A DNA stretch of 42,794 nt, from contig JAHRYV010000028.1 in the NCBI GenBank assembly GCA_020621965.1, positions 1 through 42,794 of the forward strand, in the 5' to 3' direction. This DNA is from Curvibacter sp. (GTDB lineage: Bacteria; Pseudomonadota; Gammaproteobacteria; Burkholderiales; Burkholderiaceae_C). The notes beneath the pieces were generated by a model. It searched no databases. It worked only from the letters and a program-made list of their open reading frames with translations, and had not been told where the DNA came from. Below are positions 1 through 9,291 of the stretch, in pieces. How positions within the stretch are numbered: position 1 is the first letter of the stretch; each line of letters opens with the position of its first letter. The position numbers and the translations under genes were made by a program.

Positions 1-1090
1 TGGTGCGCGCCGACAGCAGGAAGGCGAACAGCACGATGGCCACCATGACGGCGCCGTCGCGCAAGGCCTCCGTGACGTTGCCGATGGAGGCCTTGATGAA
101 GTCCGCCTGGCGGAACAGCACGCGCGGCTCGCTCAGGCCCGCCGGCAGGCCCTGCTTGAGTTCAGCCAGCGCCAGCTCGATGGCCGCCGTGAGTTGCACC
201 GTGTCGGCGCTGGGCTGCTTCTGCACGCTCACCACCACCGCGGGTGCGCCGTTGTAACCGGCATCACCGCGCTTGAGGGCCGGCGCAAAACGCACGTTGG
301 CCACCTGCTGCAGCTGGATGGGCCGGCCGTTTTTCCAGGCCACGGCCACACCCGCCAGGTCCTCCACCCGGTTGGTGCGGCCCACGTGGCGGATCAGGTA
401 TTCGCGGCTGTTGAGGTCGATGAAACCGCCGCCCGCGTTGCTTGCGAAGCCGCGCAGCGCCTGCTCCAGCTGCGTCAGCGTCACGCCGAACTGCGCCAGG
501 CGTGCCGTGTCGGGCTCCACGCGCAGCTGGCGCACCTCGCCGCCGATGGGGATGACCTGCGACACACCCGGGATGGACAGCAGGCGCGGGCGCAGCACGA
601 AGTCGGCGTACTCGCGCGCCTGCATCGCCATGGCCGTGTCGGCCCCGGCCTGGAGCGGCAGCGCCACCAGCATGATCTCGCCCATGATGGACGAGACCGG
701 CCCCATGACCGGCGTCACGCCCGCGGGCAGGCGCTCGCGCACCAGCGCCAGGCGCTCGGCCACCAGCTGGCGGTTGCGGTAGATGTCGGTGCCCCAGTCG
801 AACTCGGCGTAGGCGATGGACAGGCCCACGCCCGAGGTCGAGCGCACCCGCGTCACACCCGGCATGCCGTTGAGCGCGGTCTCGATCGGGAAGGTGACAA
901 GCTGCTCCACCTCCTGCGGCGCCATGCCGCCGGCCTCGGTCAGCACCGTGACCACCGGTTTGTTGAGATCGGGAAACACATCCACCGGCGTGCGCCAGGC
1001 GGTCATGGCGCCGTAGACCATCAGCAGCGCCGCCAGCGCCAGCACGATCAGCCGGTTGTGCAGGCTGGAACGAACGATCCAGTTGAACAT
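1..1090 (-). CDS. Heavy-metal RND efflux pump, CzcA/CusA family (3' part outside window)
   Basis: This is the inner-membrane proton-driven pump of a tripartite metal efflux system. Only about the first 363 residues are in the window. They show the typical N-terminal membrane helix ([20 protein letters not shown]), then the porter-domain signature of heavy-metal RND pumps ([18 protein letters not shown], followed by [19 protein letters not shown]) and the start of the second membrane helix near residue 350. The ATG at 1090 has a GGAG Shine-Dalgarno and lies 12 nt after the stop of the adaptor gene, so it is the last visible gene of the operon. The membrane motif that separates Zn/Co/Cd pumps from Cu/Ag pumps lies outside the window, so the metal cannot be assigned. 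Confidence 0.93.
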   Translation of the reverse strand, partial: MFNWIVRSSLHNRLIVLALAALLMVYGAMTAWRTPVDVFPDLNKPVVTVLTEAGGMAPQEVEQLVTFPIETALNGMPGVTRVRSTSGVGLSIAYAEFDWGTDIYRNRQLVAERLALVRERLPAGVTPVMGPVSSIMGEIMLVALPLQAGADTAMAMQAREYADFVLRPRLLSIPGVSQVIPIGGEVRQLRVEPDTARLAQFGVTLTQLEQALRGFASNAGGGFIDLNSREYLIRHVGRTNRVEDLAGVAVAWKNGRPIQLQQVANVRFAPALKRGDAGYNGAPAVVVSVQKQPSADTVQLTAAIELALAELKQGLPAGLSEPRVLFRQADFIKASIGNVTEALRDGAVMVAIVLFAFLLSART

Positions 1091-1102
1091 GATGGACTCC
1101 GT

Positions 1103-2230
1103 TCAGCGGATCTGCGCGATCAGCGGCGCACCCTGCACCACCACGCGGTTGTCGGCGCCCAGGCCCTGGGTCACCACCACGGTCAAGGCGTCCAGCGCGC
1201 GGTACTGCACCGGCTGCGGCACGTAGCGCTCGGGGCCGGCCTTGATCCAGACCACGGGCTCGTTGGCCGGGTTGCGCACCACGGCCTGGGCCGGCAGCAC
1301 GATGCCCTGCACGCGCTCCTTGAGCTGCACGATCAGCTGCACCGGCTGGCCGATGGCCAGCGGCAGCGCCGCACCCGGCTTGCCGGCCTGCACCGTGAAG
1401 GTCAGCGGCAGCAGGCCGTCGCGCAGCGCGCGTGCGGCGCCCTGCAGCTGCAGGCGCGTGCCCGGCGCCTCGGCCAGCTGGGCGCCGGCAATGCGCGCGG
1501 CCAGCGTGGCGTCGGGCGTGCCGGCTTCCACCAGCATGCGCGCCGGGTCCACCACCTCGAACAGCACATCACGCGCCTGCACCACCTGCCCGGCCACCAG
1601 GGCCACGCTGGCCACCACCCCCGAGACCGGTGCCGTCAGCGCCTCTCGCTGGCCCAGGCTGGCGCCCACGCCGGCCTCGCGCTCGCGCAGGCCGGCGAGT
1701 TCGGCGCGTGCCGCGTCGATGTCCTTGCGCGGCACCGTGCCCTCCAGGCTCTCCAGGCGCTGCAGCTTCTGCTCGGCCAACTGGCGCTGCGTGCGCAGCT
1801 CGCTCAGCTGGCTCTGCTGGTTGGCCGCGGCATAGGGTTCGGCCTGGTAACGCACATAAGCCAGCACCTCGCCGCGTTTCACGGCCTGCCCCGCCACCGG
1901 CAGGCCGCGCGGCCCGGGCTCGATGCGCCCGCCGTAGGCGGCCTGCACGCGCCCGCTGCGGTTGGGGTCCATCACCACCCGCGCGGGCAGCTGCAGCGTG
2001 GCCGCCGCTTCGCTGCTGCTGGCCAGCACCGTGCGGATGGCCATGCGCCGCTGCGCGGCCTTGGGCACGTTCACGCTGCCGTCCGGCAGGCGCGCCAGGC
2101 CCCCAGCCGCGACCGCGCCGACCGGTGCGTCCAGGTGTTCGCCGTTGGGGCCATGCGCGCCCGGGCCGGCCTGGGCCAGGCCCACGCCGGCCGCCAGCGC
2201 CACGGTCATGAGGAATCGAGTCGTTTTCAT
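1103..2230 (-). CDS. Periplasmic adaptor (membrane fusion protein) of the metal efflux RND system, CzcB-like
   Basis: This 375-residue adaptor would link the RND pump to the outer-membrane factor. Residues 1-21 form a signal peptide (MKTTRFLMTVALAAGVGLAQA). A short His/Asp/Glu motif, GPGAHGPNGEHLDAP, follows directly. Next come the first lipoyl half-motif (RIEPGPRGLPVAGQAVKRG), an alpha-hairpin rich in Gln, Leu and Arg (about residues 120-180), the second lipoyl half (LTAPVSGVVASVALVAGQVV) and C-terminal beta-barrel segments. The start at 2230 is preferred because its ATG overlaps the upstream stop in an ATGA, and a clean signal peptide follows. Upstream in-frame codons encode low-complexity sequence. 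The N-terminal motif is repeated in the next gene upstream. Confidence 0.92.
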   Translation of the reverse strand: MKTTRFLMTVALAAGVGLAQAGPGAHGPNGEHLDAPVGAVAAGGLARLPDGSVNVPKAAQRRMAIRTVLASSSEAAATLQLPARVVMDPNRSGRVQAAYGGRIEPGPRGLPVAGQAVKRGEVLAYVRYQAEPYAAANQQSQLSELRTQRQLAEQKLQRLESLEGTVPRKDIDAARAELAGLREREAGVGASLGQREALTAPVSGVVASVALVAGQVVQARDVLFEVVDPARMLVEAGTPDATLAARIAGAQLAEAPGTRLQLQGAARALRDGLLPLTFTVQAGKPGAALPLAIGQPVQLIVQLKERVQGIVLPAQAVVRNPANEPVVWIKAGPERYVPQPVQYRALDALTVVVTQGLGADNRVVVQGAPLIAQIR

Positions 2231-2817
2231 GCGCCGCCTCCCAGCTTCAATGCCTGCCCCGCGCGTCGGCGCCACCACCAGCCGCCGGCCGCCCCGCCCG
2301 CCACCAGCAGCAGGGCCAGACCCCACAGCGTGGGCCTGCCGACCGCGCCGTGCTCATCGGTGGCGACGGCGGCGCCATGCCGCAGCGTGCCGTCCAGCAG
2401 GTCACTCTCCTGCCCCTTGACGACGGTGAACACCAGCGCGTGTTCGCCCGGCTGGCGCAGCAGCGCCAGCAGGCGCGCGTCGTCCACGGCGTAGTCGCCA
2501 TGGTCGGCGTGGAACTTCGCCACGGCCTTGAGGCCGCCGGACTCCACCTCCACCTGCGCGTCGAGCAGCGGCTCGTTGCTCTCGTAGCGGTCGATCAGCA
2601 GCGACAGCTCGCCCTCGTACAACTGGCCCACCAGTTCGAAGGCCTCGGAGCTCGCCTCCACGCGCGGCAGGCCGCCCGCGGCCACCGCGCTCGCCGGCGC
2701 GTCCAGGTGCTCGCCGTCCGGCCCGTGGGCGCCCGGTCCGGCCCAGGCGGCGGGCAGCCACAAGACCAGCGCCAGCACACGCAGCCACTGATCAAAAGAA
2801 AACGTCCATGACTTCAT
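2227..2817 (-). CDS. Accessory membrane protein of the metal efflux operon, function unknown
   Basis: This 196-residue protein has a signal peptide, then GPGAHGPDGEHLDAP, almost the same motif that follows the signal peptide of the CzcB-like adaptor. The middle (about residues 45-140) looks like a beta-sandwich, with segments such as QVEVESGGLKAVAKFHADHG and GEHALVFTVVKGQESDLLDG. A single C-terminal membrane helix (about 163-182) ends in WWWRRR. It sits between the outer-membrane factor and the adaptor with ATGA overlaps at both ends, so it is translated with them. It could be a periplasmic metal-binding or adaptor-assisting subunit anchored in the inner membrane; that role is inference. An in-frame ATG at 2826 is an alternative start. 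Confidence 0.8.
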   Translation of the reverse strand: MKSWTFSFDQWLRVLALVLWLPAAWAGPGAHGPDGEHLDAPASAVAAGGLPRVEASSEAFELVGQLYEGELSLLIDRYESNEPLLDAQVEVESGGLKAVAKFHADHGDYAVDDARLLALLRQPGEHALVFTVVKGQESDLLDGTLRHGAAVATDEHGAVGRPTLWGLALLLVAGGAAGGWWWRRRAGQALKLGGGA

Positions 2818-4043
2818 GGCAACCATCCCAATGCTTGTTGATAACGGGCACGCGCCAGTCCCAGCGCGGCCTCCTGTCGTCCCCAGGCCGCCTGGGCCTG
2901 GCTGGCGGTGCCGAGCGCGCGCAGCAGCTCCGGCAGGGCCAGCTCGCCGGCCGCGAAGGCGCGGCGCAGGAGCACCGCGCGCTCCTGCAGCAGCGCCGCG
3001 CGTTCGCGCTCGGCCTCCAGCCGGGTCTGCGCCAGGCGCAGGGCCAGGCGCGCGTTGTCCAGCGCCGCGCCCAGCTGTTCGCGCAGACGCTGCTCGCCGG
3101 CTTCGGCCACTTCGAACTCGCCCAGCGCCACCGCCTCCAGCGGCAGGTTGCGGTCCTGCGTGCCCAGGGGCAGGCGCAGCTTCACGCCCACGCTGTCCTG
3201 CGCGCCGCCGCTGGCGCCCTGCTCCTGGCGGTAGCCCACGCTGAGCTCGGGCGCCTCGCGCCGCGAGTGCTGCACCAGGTCCAGCCGGCTGCGGCTCCAG
3301 GCCAGGCGCTGGCCGGCCAGCGCCAGCTCCGGATGCGTCGCATCCAGCACCGCGTCGTCCGGCGCCGCGGGTTCGGCCGGGTCCGGCTCCTGCGTCTGGC
3401 CCGTCAGCAGCTGCCAGCGCGCGCGGCCTTCGGCCAGGCGCTGCGCGGCCTCGCCGTGCAGGCCGGTCGCGGCCAGCAGCTCGGCGCGCGCGGCCATTGC
3501 GTCGGCGCGCGCCAGGTCGCCCGCGCGCACCCGGCGCTCCACGTCATCGGCCAGGTCCTGCAGCGCCTGCTGCTGCGCCCGGGCCTGCTGCAGATCCGCC
3601 TGCAGCAGCCGCAGGCCCCAGGCCTGCTCGCGCAACTCGCCGGCCAGGCGCAGGCGCAACACACGCGCCTGTTCCTGCGCCAGCTGCGTCTGCGCTTCGG
3701 CCGTGGCCTGCCGCGCCGGGCGCTGACCGGGCAGCCAGATCGGCCAGGACAGGCCGACCTCCGCTTCGCGCCGGCCGGCGGCGTCGCGCAAGCCGTCGCG
3801 ATAACCCAGCTCCAGCGCAGGCGGACGGGCCCACGGCGCGTCGGCCGCCAGGCGCGTGGCCTCGGCGCCGCGTTGCTGGGCCCCGGCCTCCTGCCGCTGG
3901 ACCGAGCGTTGCCATGCCGCCTCCAGGGCGGCTTTCAGTGAAATGCGTGTGTCGTCGGCCGGGGCGGGCGGTTGCGCCCAGGCCAGCGGCACGGCTGCGC
4001 CCAGGCAGCAGGCCACGATACACAGTCGTATGGAATGAAACAC
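2814..4043 (-). CDS. TolC-family outer-membrane factor, CzcC-like
   Basis: This 409-residue protein is the outer-membrane channel of the efflux system. It starts with a signal peptide ending in PLAWAQ. The mature part is built from long Ala/Leu/Arg/Gln-rich helices (for example TRISLKAALEAAWQRSVQRQ near the N-terminus, and a second repeat from about residue 200) typical of outer-membrane efflux proteins, with short beta-type segments such as PELSVGYRQEQGASGG. Its length fits the CzcC/CusC range. Its stop overlaps the start of the accessory gene (ATGA at 2814-2817), giving the operon order outer-membrane factor, accessory protein, adaptor, pump. Confidence 0.9.
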   Translation of the reverse strand: MFHSIRLCIVACCLGAAVPLAWAQPPAPADDTRISLKAALEAAWQRSVQRQEAGAQQRGAEATRLAADAPWARPPALELGYRDGLRDAAGRREAEVGLSWPIWLPGQRPARQATAEAQTQLAQEQARVLRLRLAGELREQAWGLRLLQADLQQARAQQQALQDLADDVERRVRAGDLARADAMAARAELLAATGLHGEAAQRLAEGRARWQLLTGQTQEPDPAEPAAPDDAVLDATHPELALAGQRLAWSRSRLDLVQHSRREAPELSVGYRQEQGASGGAQDSVGVKLRLPLGTQDRNLPLEAVALGEFEVAEAGEQRLREQLGAALDNARLALRLAQTRLEAERERAALLQERAVLLRRAFAAGELALPELLRALGTASQAQAAWGRQEAALGLARARYQQALGWLP

Positions 4044-4150
4044 GGGAGTCCCCAGGTGATCTGCACGACCCGCAGCCCGCCTGCGTCACAGGCAAAGGCG
4101 CGGGGGCCCAACCAGACGCGCGGCCCGCACGGACGCGCATCCGGGACGGA

Positions 4151-4507
4151 TCAGCTCAGGGACTTGGGAGGGCGGCGCAAGCCGTCGAGATAGGGGAACG
4201 GAGGCTGCGGCTGGACGGCCTGGAAGACCGGTTGCGCGGCGGGCTCGAGCGCCGTCAGCGGCGAGGCGACGATCAGGCCCAGGTGGTGCATGCTGCAATC
4301 GGCCATGACGTGCTGCACGGAATCATGCGAGTCGTCGGCCTGGATGCTGCCGTCGCTCCCATGATGATGGCCCTCGGCCTGCCAGTGCAACGCCAGGTGG
4401 ACCAGCTCGGCGTCCTGCGCCAGGTAGGCCTGGGCCAGGCCCGCTGCCGAAGCAACTTGCCACAAGCTCAGGAACACCAGCAAAAGGGCGACCAGTCGAC
4501 GTTGCAC
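4151..4507 (-). CDS. Small secreted His-rich protein, CzcI-like
   Basis: This 118-residue protein begins at a GTG and carries a signal peptide (residues 1-21, ending in VASAA). The mature part is rich in possible metal ligands: a GHHHGSDG cluster, several Asp and His residues around DDSHDSVQHV, and a DCSMHHLG motif. The tail is proline-rich. It stands 107 nt upstream of the outer-membrane factor in the same direction. That is the position and size of CzcI-type periplasmic proteins, thought to modulate czc expression. The assignment rests on position, size and composition, not on a firm sequence match. Confidence 0.68.
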   Translation of the reverse strand: MQRRLVALLLVFLSLWQVASAAGLAQAYLAQDAELVHLALHWQAEGHHHGSDGSIQADDSHDSVQHVMADCSMHHLGLIVASPLTALEPAAQPVFQAVQPQPPFPYLDGLRRPPKSLS

Positions 4508-4582
4508 GCCGGCATCATAGCAGTTGGTATTGGGCCCGTCGCAAGAGGGGTCAGCGCCGCCACGCCACGCCCGCGGCGGCCC

Positions 4583-7333
4583 TCAGGCCGCCCGCAAGAA
4601 CGCCTCGAACTCTTCCAGCGGCAGCGGACGGCTGAACAGGTAACCCTGGTAGGCATGGCAGCCCAGCTGGGCCAGCAGTTCACGCTGGGCCTCGACCTCC
4701 ACCCCTTCGGCGATGACCGACAGGCCCAGGCTCTCGGCCAGCACCACCACCATGCGCGCAATGGCGGCGTCGTTGGGGTCCACCAGGATGTCGCGCACGA
4801 AGCTCTGGTCGATCTTCAGCTGGTCCAGCGGCAGGCGCTTGAGGTAGGACAGCGAGGAGTAGCCTGTGCCGAAGTCGTCCAGCGAGAAGCCCACTCCCTG
4901 TGCCTGCAGGGCCGTCATCTTGGCGATGGTGTGCTCCACGTCGGACACCAGCAGGCTCTCGGTCAGCTCCAGCTTGAGCCGCTTCGGGTCGGCCCCCGTG
5001 CGCTGCAGGATCGCCTGCAGCTGCGCCACGAAGTCGGCCTGCCGCAACTGGCTGGGGGAGATGTTCACCGCCAGCGTCAGGTGCTGCGTTGCGGCCCGGG
5101 TGGCCCACTGCGCCAGCTGGGCGCAGGCGGTCTCCAGCACCCACAGCCCCAGCGGCAGGATCAGACCGGTTTCCTCGGCCAGGGTGATGAACTCCTGCGG
5201 CGACACGATGCCGCGTTGCGGATGGTGCCAGCGCACCAGCGCCTCCACCCCCACCACCCGGTCGGTCCCCTGCAGCTGCGGCTGGTAATACAGCACGAAC
5301 TGCCGCTCGCGCAGCGCCTCGCGCAGCCGGGCCTCCTGGGCCGCGCGCTCGGCCACCAGGGCCTGCATCGTCGGGTCGAAGAAATGCAGCGTGTTGCGGC
5401 CGGCCGCCTTGGACTGGTACATGGCCAGATCGGCCTGCTTCAGCAGCTCGTCGATCGAGGTCTGGCGCCCGACGAACAGCGTCACGCCGATGCTGGGCGT
5501 GCTGCTGACCTCGTCCTCGTCCAGCAGGAAGGGCTGGCGCAGCCAGGCCAGGATCTTCTCGCCCACGTGCTCGGCCTGCTGCGCCGCCTCCTGGGCGTTC
5601 TGACTCAGGCCTTCGAGCATGACCACGAACTCGTCGCCCCCCAGCCGCGCCACGGTATCGACCTCGCGCACACAGCCCGCCAGCCGCTGCGCCACCTGTT
5701 GCAGCAACTTATCGCCCTTGTCGTGGCCGCGGGTGTCGTTCAGGGTCTTGAACTGGTCCAGGTCGATGAACATCAGCGCGCCATGGCCGCGGCTGCGGCC
5801 GCTGGAGACCAGCGCGTGCTGCAGACGGTCCATCAACAGGCGCCGGTTGGGCAACTGGGTGAGCGGGTCGAAAAAGGCCAGGCGGGTGATCTCCTCCTCC
5901 GCCGCCTTGCGCGCCGTGATGTCCGACTCCGACGTCACCAGGTGGGTGATGCGGCCGTCATCGGCCCGCACCGCGGTGATGCTCAGCCGCCGGGGATAGA
6001 CCTCGCCGTTCTTGCGCCGCCCCAGCGTCTCGCCATGCCACTGCCCCTCGCGCATGACGGTGCTCCACATCTCGTCGTACTGCGCCGGGTCGGACGGGTC
6101 GGCCCGCAGCATCCGCGGCGTCTGGCCGATCAGCTCCTCGGCCGTGTAACCGGTGATCACCGTCATGGCCCGGTTGGCCCGCAGGATGCGGTAGTCCGCA
6201 TCGGTCACCATCATGCCTTCCTGCGACTCGAAGGCCGTGGCAGCCACGCGCAGCTCGTCGAGGTGGCTCTTGAGCGTCTGCACGTTGCGCTGCTGCGCCT
6301 CGATCATGGTGTTGAAACCCTGCGCCACGGCGGCAATCTCGCGCGGGCCGGCCACTTGGGCGCGGACCTGCAGGTTGCCGCGCTCCACCGCCTGCGCCGC
6401 CTTCTCCAGCGCATCCACCGGCCGGGCGATGCGCCGCGCAACCGCGGCCGCCAGCAGGCTCAGCAGCCCCATGGCCACCAGCGCAAACGCCAGGGCCGTG
6501 ATCACACGCTCGCGCGCCGATTCGTACATCTCCGACACCGGCACACCCACATAGGCGATCCAACCCGTCTGCGGCATCGGCACCGCGAAGAAGTGACGCA
6601 TCTGGCCGTCGGCCCCGCGGGCCTCGAACTCACCCTGGCGCACCCGGACCATCATGCGGATGGCGTCGGAGCTGGGCTGGCTGCCGATCAGGCCGCCCGG
6701 ATCGGTGTTGCGCCAGACCAGGGTGCCGTCCTCGGTGAAAAAACCGTAGCGACTGCCGGGCGGCAGGAGTTCGCCGGGGATCTTCGGGTCAAAGGCCGTC
6801 AGATCCAGCGGCAGCTGCACCGCCCCCACCAACTGCCGCCGCTCGTCCCAGATCGGCGCGTTCATCACCACCACCAGCTTGCCGGAGATCGGCCCCAGGA
6901 ACGGCGCACTGACCAAAAAGCGCCGCTCCCGCAGGAACTGCCGGAACCAGGGCGTCTGGCCAAAATGCACCGGCTGGCCGCCCGCCTGCGGCACCGCCGC
7001 GCACAGCATCCGCCCCTCGGCATTGGTATAGGAGATATTGGTGAACCCCGGGCTCAGCTCGTGCACGCCCAGCAGGGCCGGGTCGCAATGCCGCGGGTCC
7101 ACCCGGCGCACCAGCGGGCGCATCGCCATGCGCTCGAGCACCAGGCGGGCATCGCCAATCTTGCCCCCCGTGTTGCTGACCATGGTCTGCAACACCGTGC
7201 GCATCACGGTCTTGGTGCTGTCCACGGACTGCTGCACGTCGGAGTAGATGCTCAGCCCGACAACGACGGCAAAGGGCACCGAGCCGGCCAGGACCAGCAG
7301 CAGCAGAAGGGTTCGGATCGACGGGGTGCGCAC
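4583..7333 (-). CDS. Membrane sensor diguanylate cyclase/phosphodiesterase (sensor-HAMP-PAS-GGDEF-EAL)
   Basis: This protein of about 916 residues would make and/or degrade cyclic di-GMP in response to a periplasmic signal. From the GTG at 7333 it has a membrane helix (about 7-28), a periplasmic Cache-like sensor (30-275), a second helix (about 278-300), HAMP, and a PAS domain with a PAC-type motif (GQWHGETLGRRKNGEVYPRR). The GGDEF domain has an intact GGDEF and an RxxD inhibitory site (REVD) five residues before it. The EAL domain keeps EAL, ELTES, DDFGTGYSSLSYLKRL and KIDQSFV, so both active sites look functional. The start is uncertain: a TTG at 7447 is also open, but an extended -10 element at 7375-7383 would leave only the GTG at 7333 inside the transcript. 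It stands alone as a single-gene unit. Confidence 0.93.
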   Translation of the reverse strand: MRTPSIRTLLLLLVLAGSVPFAVVVGLSIYSDVQQSVDSTKTVMRTVLQTMVSNTGGKIGDARLVLERMAMRPLVRRVDPRHCDPALLGVHELSPGFTNISYTNAEGRMLCAAVPQAGGQPVHFGQTPWFRQFLRERRFLVSAPFLGPISGKLVVVMNAPIWDERRQLVGAVQLPLDLTAFDPKIPGELLPPGSRYGFFTEDGTLVWRNTDPGGLIGSQPSSDAIRMMVRVRQGEFEARGADGQMRHFFAVPMPQTGWIAYVGVPVSEMYESARERVITALAFALVAMGLLSLLAAAVARRIARPVDALEKAAQAVERGNLQVRAQVAGPREIAAVAQGFNTMIEAQQRNVQTLKSHLDELRVAATAFESQEGMMVTDADYRILRANRAMTVITGYTAEELIGQTPRMLRADPSDPAQYDEMWSTVMREGQWHGETLGRRKNGEVYPRRLSITAVRADDGRITHLVTSESDITARKAAEEEITRLAFFDPLTQLPNRRLLMDRLQHALVSSGRSRGHGALMFIDLDQFKTLNDTRGHDKGDKLLQQVAQRLAGCVREVDTVARLGGDEFVVMLEGLSQNAQEAAQQAEHVGEKILAWLRQPFLLDEDEVSSTPSIGVTLFVGRQTSIDELLKQADLAMYQSKAAGRNTLHFFDPTMQALVAERAAQEARLREALRERQFVLYYQPQLQGTDRVVGVEALVRWHHPQRGIVSPQEFITLAEETGLILPLGLWVLETACAQLAQWATRAATQHLTLAVNISPSQLRQADFVAQLQAILQRTGADPKRLKLELTESLLVSDVEHTIAKMTALQAQGVGFSLDDFGTGYSSLSYLKRLPLDQLKIDQSFVRDILVDPNDAAIARMVVVLAESLGLSVIAEGVEVEAQRELLAQLGCHAYQGYLFSRPLPLEEFEAFLRAA

Positions 7334-7374
7334 TGGGGGGAGTCTCTGGTCACCGCTGCCTGAGCGGGACTTTG

Positions 7375-7383
7375 AATATAGCA
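7375..7383 (-). promoter_or_regulatory. Extended -10 promoter element before the GGDEF-EAL gene
   Basis: On the minus strand the sequence TGCTATATT matches an extended -10 element (TGn plus TATATT). It lies about 42 nt upstream of the GTG at 7333. No convincing -35 is visible at the normal distance, which is common for extended -10 promoters. Confidence 0.45.
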
Positions 7384-7491
7384 GCCGGGCACGCCCTCCC
7401 CCCGTCGCGCTGGTCCGTTGGCGCGCGCGGTGTGCAATTCTGGACAAATAGCGGCTTCGATGCGATCGGGGCGGGCCGGCCGCCCGCCGGC

Positions 7492-7692
7492 TCAGGCCAC
7501 GACCATCGATCGATGTTTGCTCAGCGCCTCGCGCACCAGCGGGTGCACCCCCTCGCCGTCCGCGTCCAGCAGCGCCATCAGTTCCTGCCGCATGCGCGGC
7601 TCCCGGAACTTCCTGTCATGCGGGCAGCAACTGATCACGCCGGGCACCTTGGCGCGCGAAAGGTTCAGCGCCTCGGCAATGCAAGAAAGCAT
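7492..7692 (-). CDS. Doubtful small ORF or gene remnant, 66 residues
   Basis: The frame beginning MLSCIAEALNLSRAKV and ending LVREALSKHRSMVVA has the G/C-rich third positions expected of coding DNA in this genome and ends in a proper stop. The frame stays open upstream to 7815, but that part looks like random translation. No family is recognised. It could be a short gene with three Cys residues (one of them in SCCPHD), or the C-terminal remnant of a longer gene lost beside the transferred region. No Shine-Dalgarno is evident before 7692. Confidence 0.3.
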   Translation of the reverse strand: MLSCIAEALNLSRAKVPGVISCCPHDRKFREPRMRQELMALLDADGEGVHPLVREALSKHRSMVVA

Positions 7693-7828
7693 GCACGGCA
7701 GTGCGCACGACCGCGTCACCCCCCGACCACGGTGCACCGCAAGCTGGGCAGCGGCAAGCCGACCTGAGCACGGGCCCAGCGGGCAGGCCCGTGACAAGCC
7801 TGCCCGTTGAGCCACACGACACCCGGAC

Positions 7829-8716
7829 CTATGGACCTACGCAGGCCTGCCTGGAACTGGTCTGGCTGATGCGACATTGCGTGTATCGGAGACTGCCCTG
7901 TCCATAACCCATGATGGTCATCGCTTCGCTCAGTGAACAGGCTTCCAACCCGGTGTAATGCGCAAGCTGTGGCGCATTCGGCGGACAGGTTTCGCAGAAC
8001 TGGAAAAACTGCCTGGGCTGGCCATTGGGACAAGGTGATGTCGGTGTGGGCGTCGATGGCCCGGGCCCACCGTCGGTCCCGTAGCCCGAAGTTGTCGTGC
8101 CGCCTCCGGTGCCAGGCGTCTCCGCACAGAATCTCTCGTCCTCTGGCCGCAGCAGATCAACCAGCAAGGGATTGCCGCGTGACGGCCCGTTGCTGGATGT
8201 GTTGACCATTTCCAGCGGCAGCCAGCCGCTGCACGAGGACATTTGCACCGCGATGGTCCAGGTACGGACGGTCCCGTTGTCACTCATGGCCACTTCAACC
8301 GTCTGACCGGCGGCGCCCTGAATGATCTTGGCCGGCGTTCCGGGACCTGGGGGAACCTGCCTCAGCACGTAACGGGTGCCGCTGCGCGCATAGTAGGCAA
8401 GCTCCAGATTCGTCTGCGTCGGCGCTGTCACCCGCAGGACGACACCCGAATTCAGACGCGTTCTGTCGGGCACCGTACTCACAGGCACGCGCACCGGCGT
8501 CAACAGCCATCCGGTTCTGGTCAATGTCGGCAGCGCTGACTGGCATTCGTGCAAGAACTGCCTGCCGTCAATTGTGACGGGATTACAGACGCGCGCACCG
8601 CGCAAAGTCACGGACTGCAACAGCGGCTGTTCAGCCTTGGGGATGTTGATGTGACCGTTACACCCGACAAGCGTGCCGAGAAGCAGCGTTCGCCAGACTA
8701 CAGAGTAAGTCTTCAT
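7829..8716 (-). CDS. Predicted lipoprotein of unknown function
   Basis: This 295-residue protein starts at an ATG preceded by AAGGAG at good spacing. The signal peptide ends in a lipobox, LVGC, with the lipidated Cys at residue 19. A beta-rich middle follows. From about residue 195 there is a Gly/Thr/Pro/Ser-rich linker (GTGGGTTTSGYGTDGGPGPS) and then a Cys-containing C-terminal segment (FCETCPPNAP). The layout, a lipid anchor, a globular domain, a flexible linker and a small Cys-rich end, suggests a surface or periplasmic protein. I do not recognise a family. A possible regulated promoter lies at 8856-8900. Confidence 0.72.
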   Translation of the reverse strand: MKTYSVVWRTLLLGTLVGCNGHINIPKAEQPLLQSVTLRGARVCNPVTIDGRQFLHECQSALPTLTRTGWLLTPVRVPVSTVPDRTRLNSGVVLRVTAPTQTNLELAYYARSGTRYVLRQVPPGPGTPAKIIQGAAGQTVEVAMSDNGTVRTWTIAVQMSSCSGWLPLEMVNTSSNGPSRGNPLLVDLLRPEDERFCAETPGTGGGTTTSGYGTDGGPGPSTPTPTSPCPNGQPRQFFQFCETCPPNAPQLAHYTGLEACSLSEAMTIMGYGQGSLRYTQCRISQTSSRQACVGP

Positions 8717-9291
8717 GATGACTCCTTGTAAAGGAACTGACGAGCGACAAAGCGCCGCTTGCCGTGGGCAAAGACCAGGATGCTGTTGACGCCCCGGCGC
8801 CGGTGCGCCAGTGACTCGACCGCAACCATCTGCCTGCCTGACCCGCTTGTCAAGCAGTCTAGGGGCGCGCAGAGCATCCGGACATCCCCCATTTGGGGGA
8901 TACACGTCGGCTACGGCGGATGTCATCGCGGCGCCACTTCACCCGCCGACCGTCAGCCGGTGAATGCCGCGGATGCGGCGCACCCGGGGAAAGAGCGCAT
9001 CTAACGAGGTGGCGCGTCAGTTTCGGATTAAGGCAAGAGCCGTGATTTAGGACATGCAAGGATCTGCTTGATGATGTATACAGATGAACGCATAGATGAT
9101 GTGCACAAGTGTGCGCAACTCTAGTCGAGCAAGGCTTAGTTCACGTGGACTAGGTCGATGCCACCATAGTGCCCCCGCGCTGCCCACTGCACACTAGCTA
9201 GAAAGTTTGGCGCTACGCGTCATCGTCATCACCCGGCAGCTTCTGTCGCGATATAGCCAGCGAGAGGTGCCACGAAAGAGCGTAAACTGGA
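8717..9291. other. Intergenic region without a supported gene
   Basis: The 575 nt between the lipoprotein gene and the HEPN gene hold promoter site A (8856-8900). From about 9000 the sequence becomes clearly AT-richer. An inverted repeat CTAGTC ... GACTAG spans 9121-9152. No ORF with plausible codon use, no tRNA and no integrase remnant is visible. Confidence 0.5.
8856..8900 (-). promoter_or_regulatory. Candidate activator-dependent promoter (site A) for the lipoprotein gene
   Basis: Reading the minus strand, an inverted repeat ATCCCCC-AAAT-GGGGGAT (8884-8901) is followed after 24 nt by CCCCTAGACT, whose TAGACT (8856-8861) fits a -10 element. No -35 hexamer is seen between them. The same arrangement with the same spacing occurs at 29572-29618. 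The expected 5' leader before the ATG at 8716 is about 130 nt. Confidence 0.45.

Noticed and set aside
194..2494. A 766-codon open frame on the plus strand over the metal efflux genes
   Set aside because: It is antisense to the adaptor and accessory genes, is full of His/Arg/Gln-rich low-complexity sequence, and has no family motif. Such frames are expected opposite GC-rich genes.
3497..7363. A 1288-codon open frame on the plus strand
   Set aside because: It lies antisense to the outer-membrane factor, the CzcI-like gene and the GGDEF-EAL gene, all of which have clear motifs. Its own translation has no recognisable domain.
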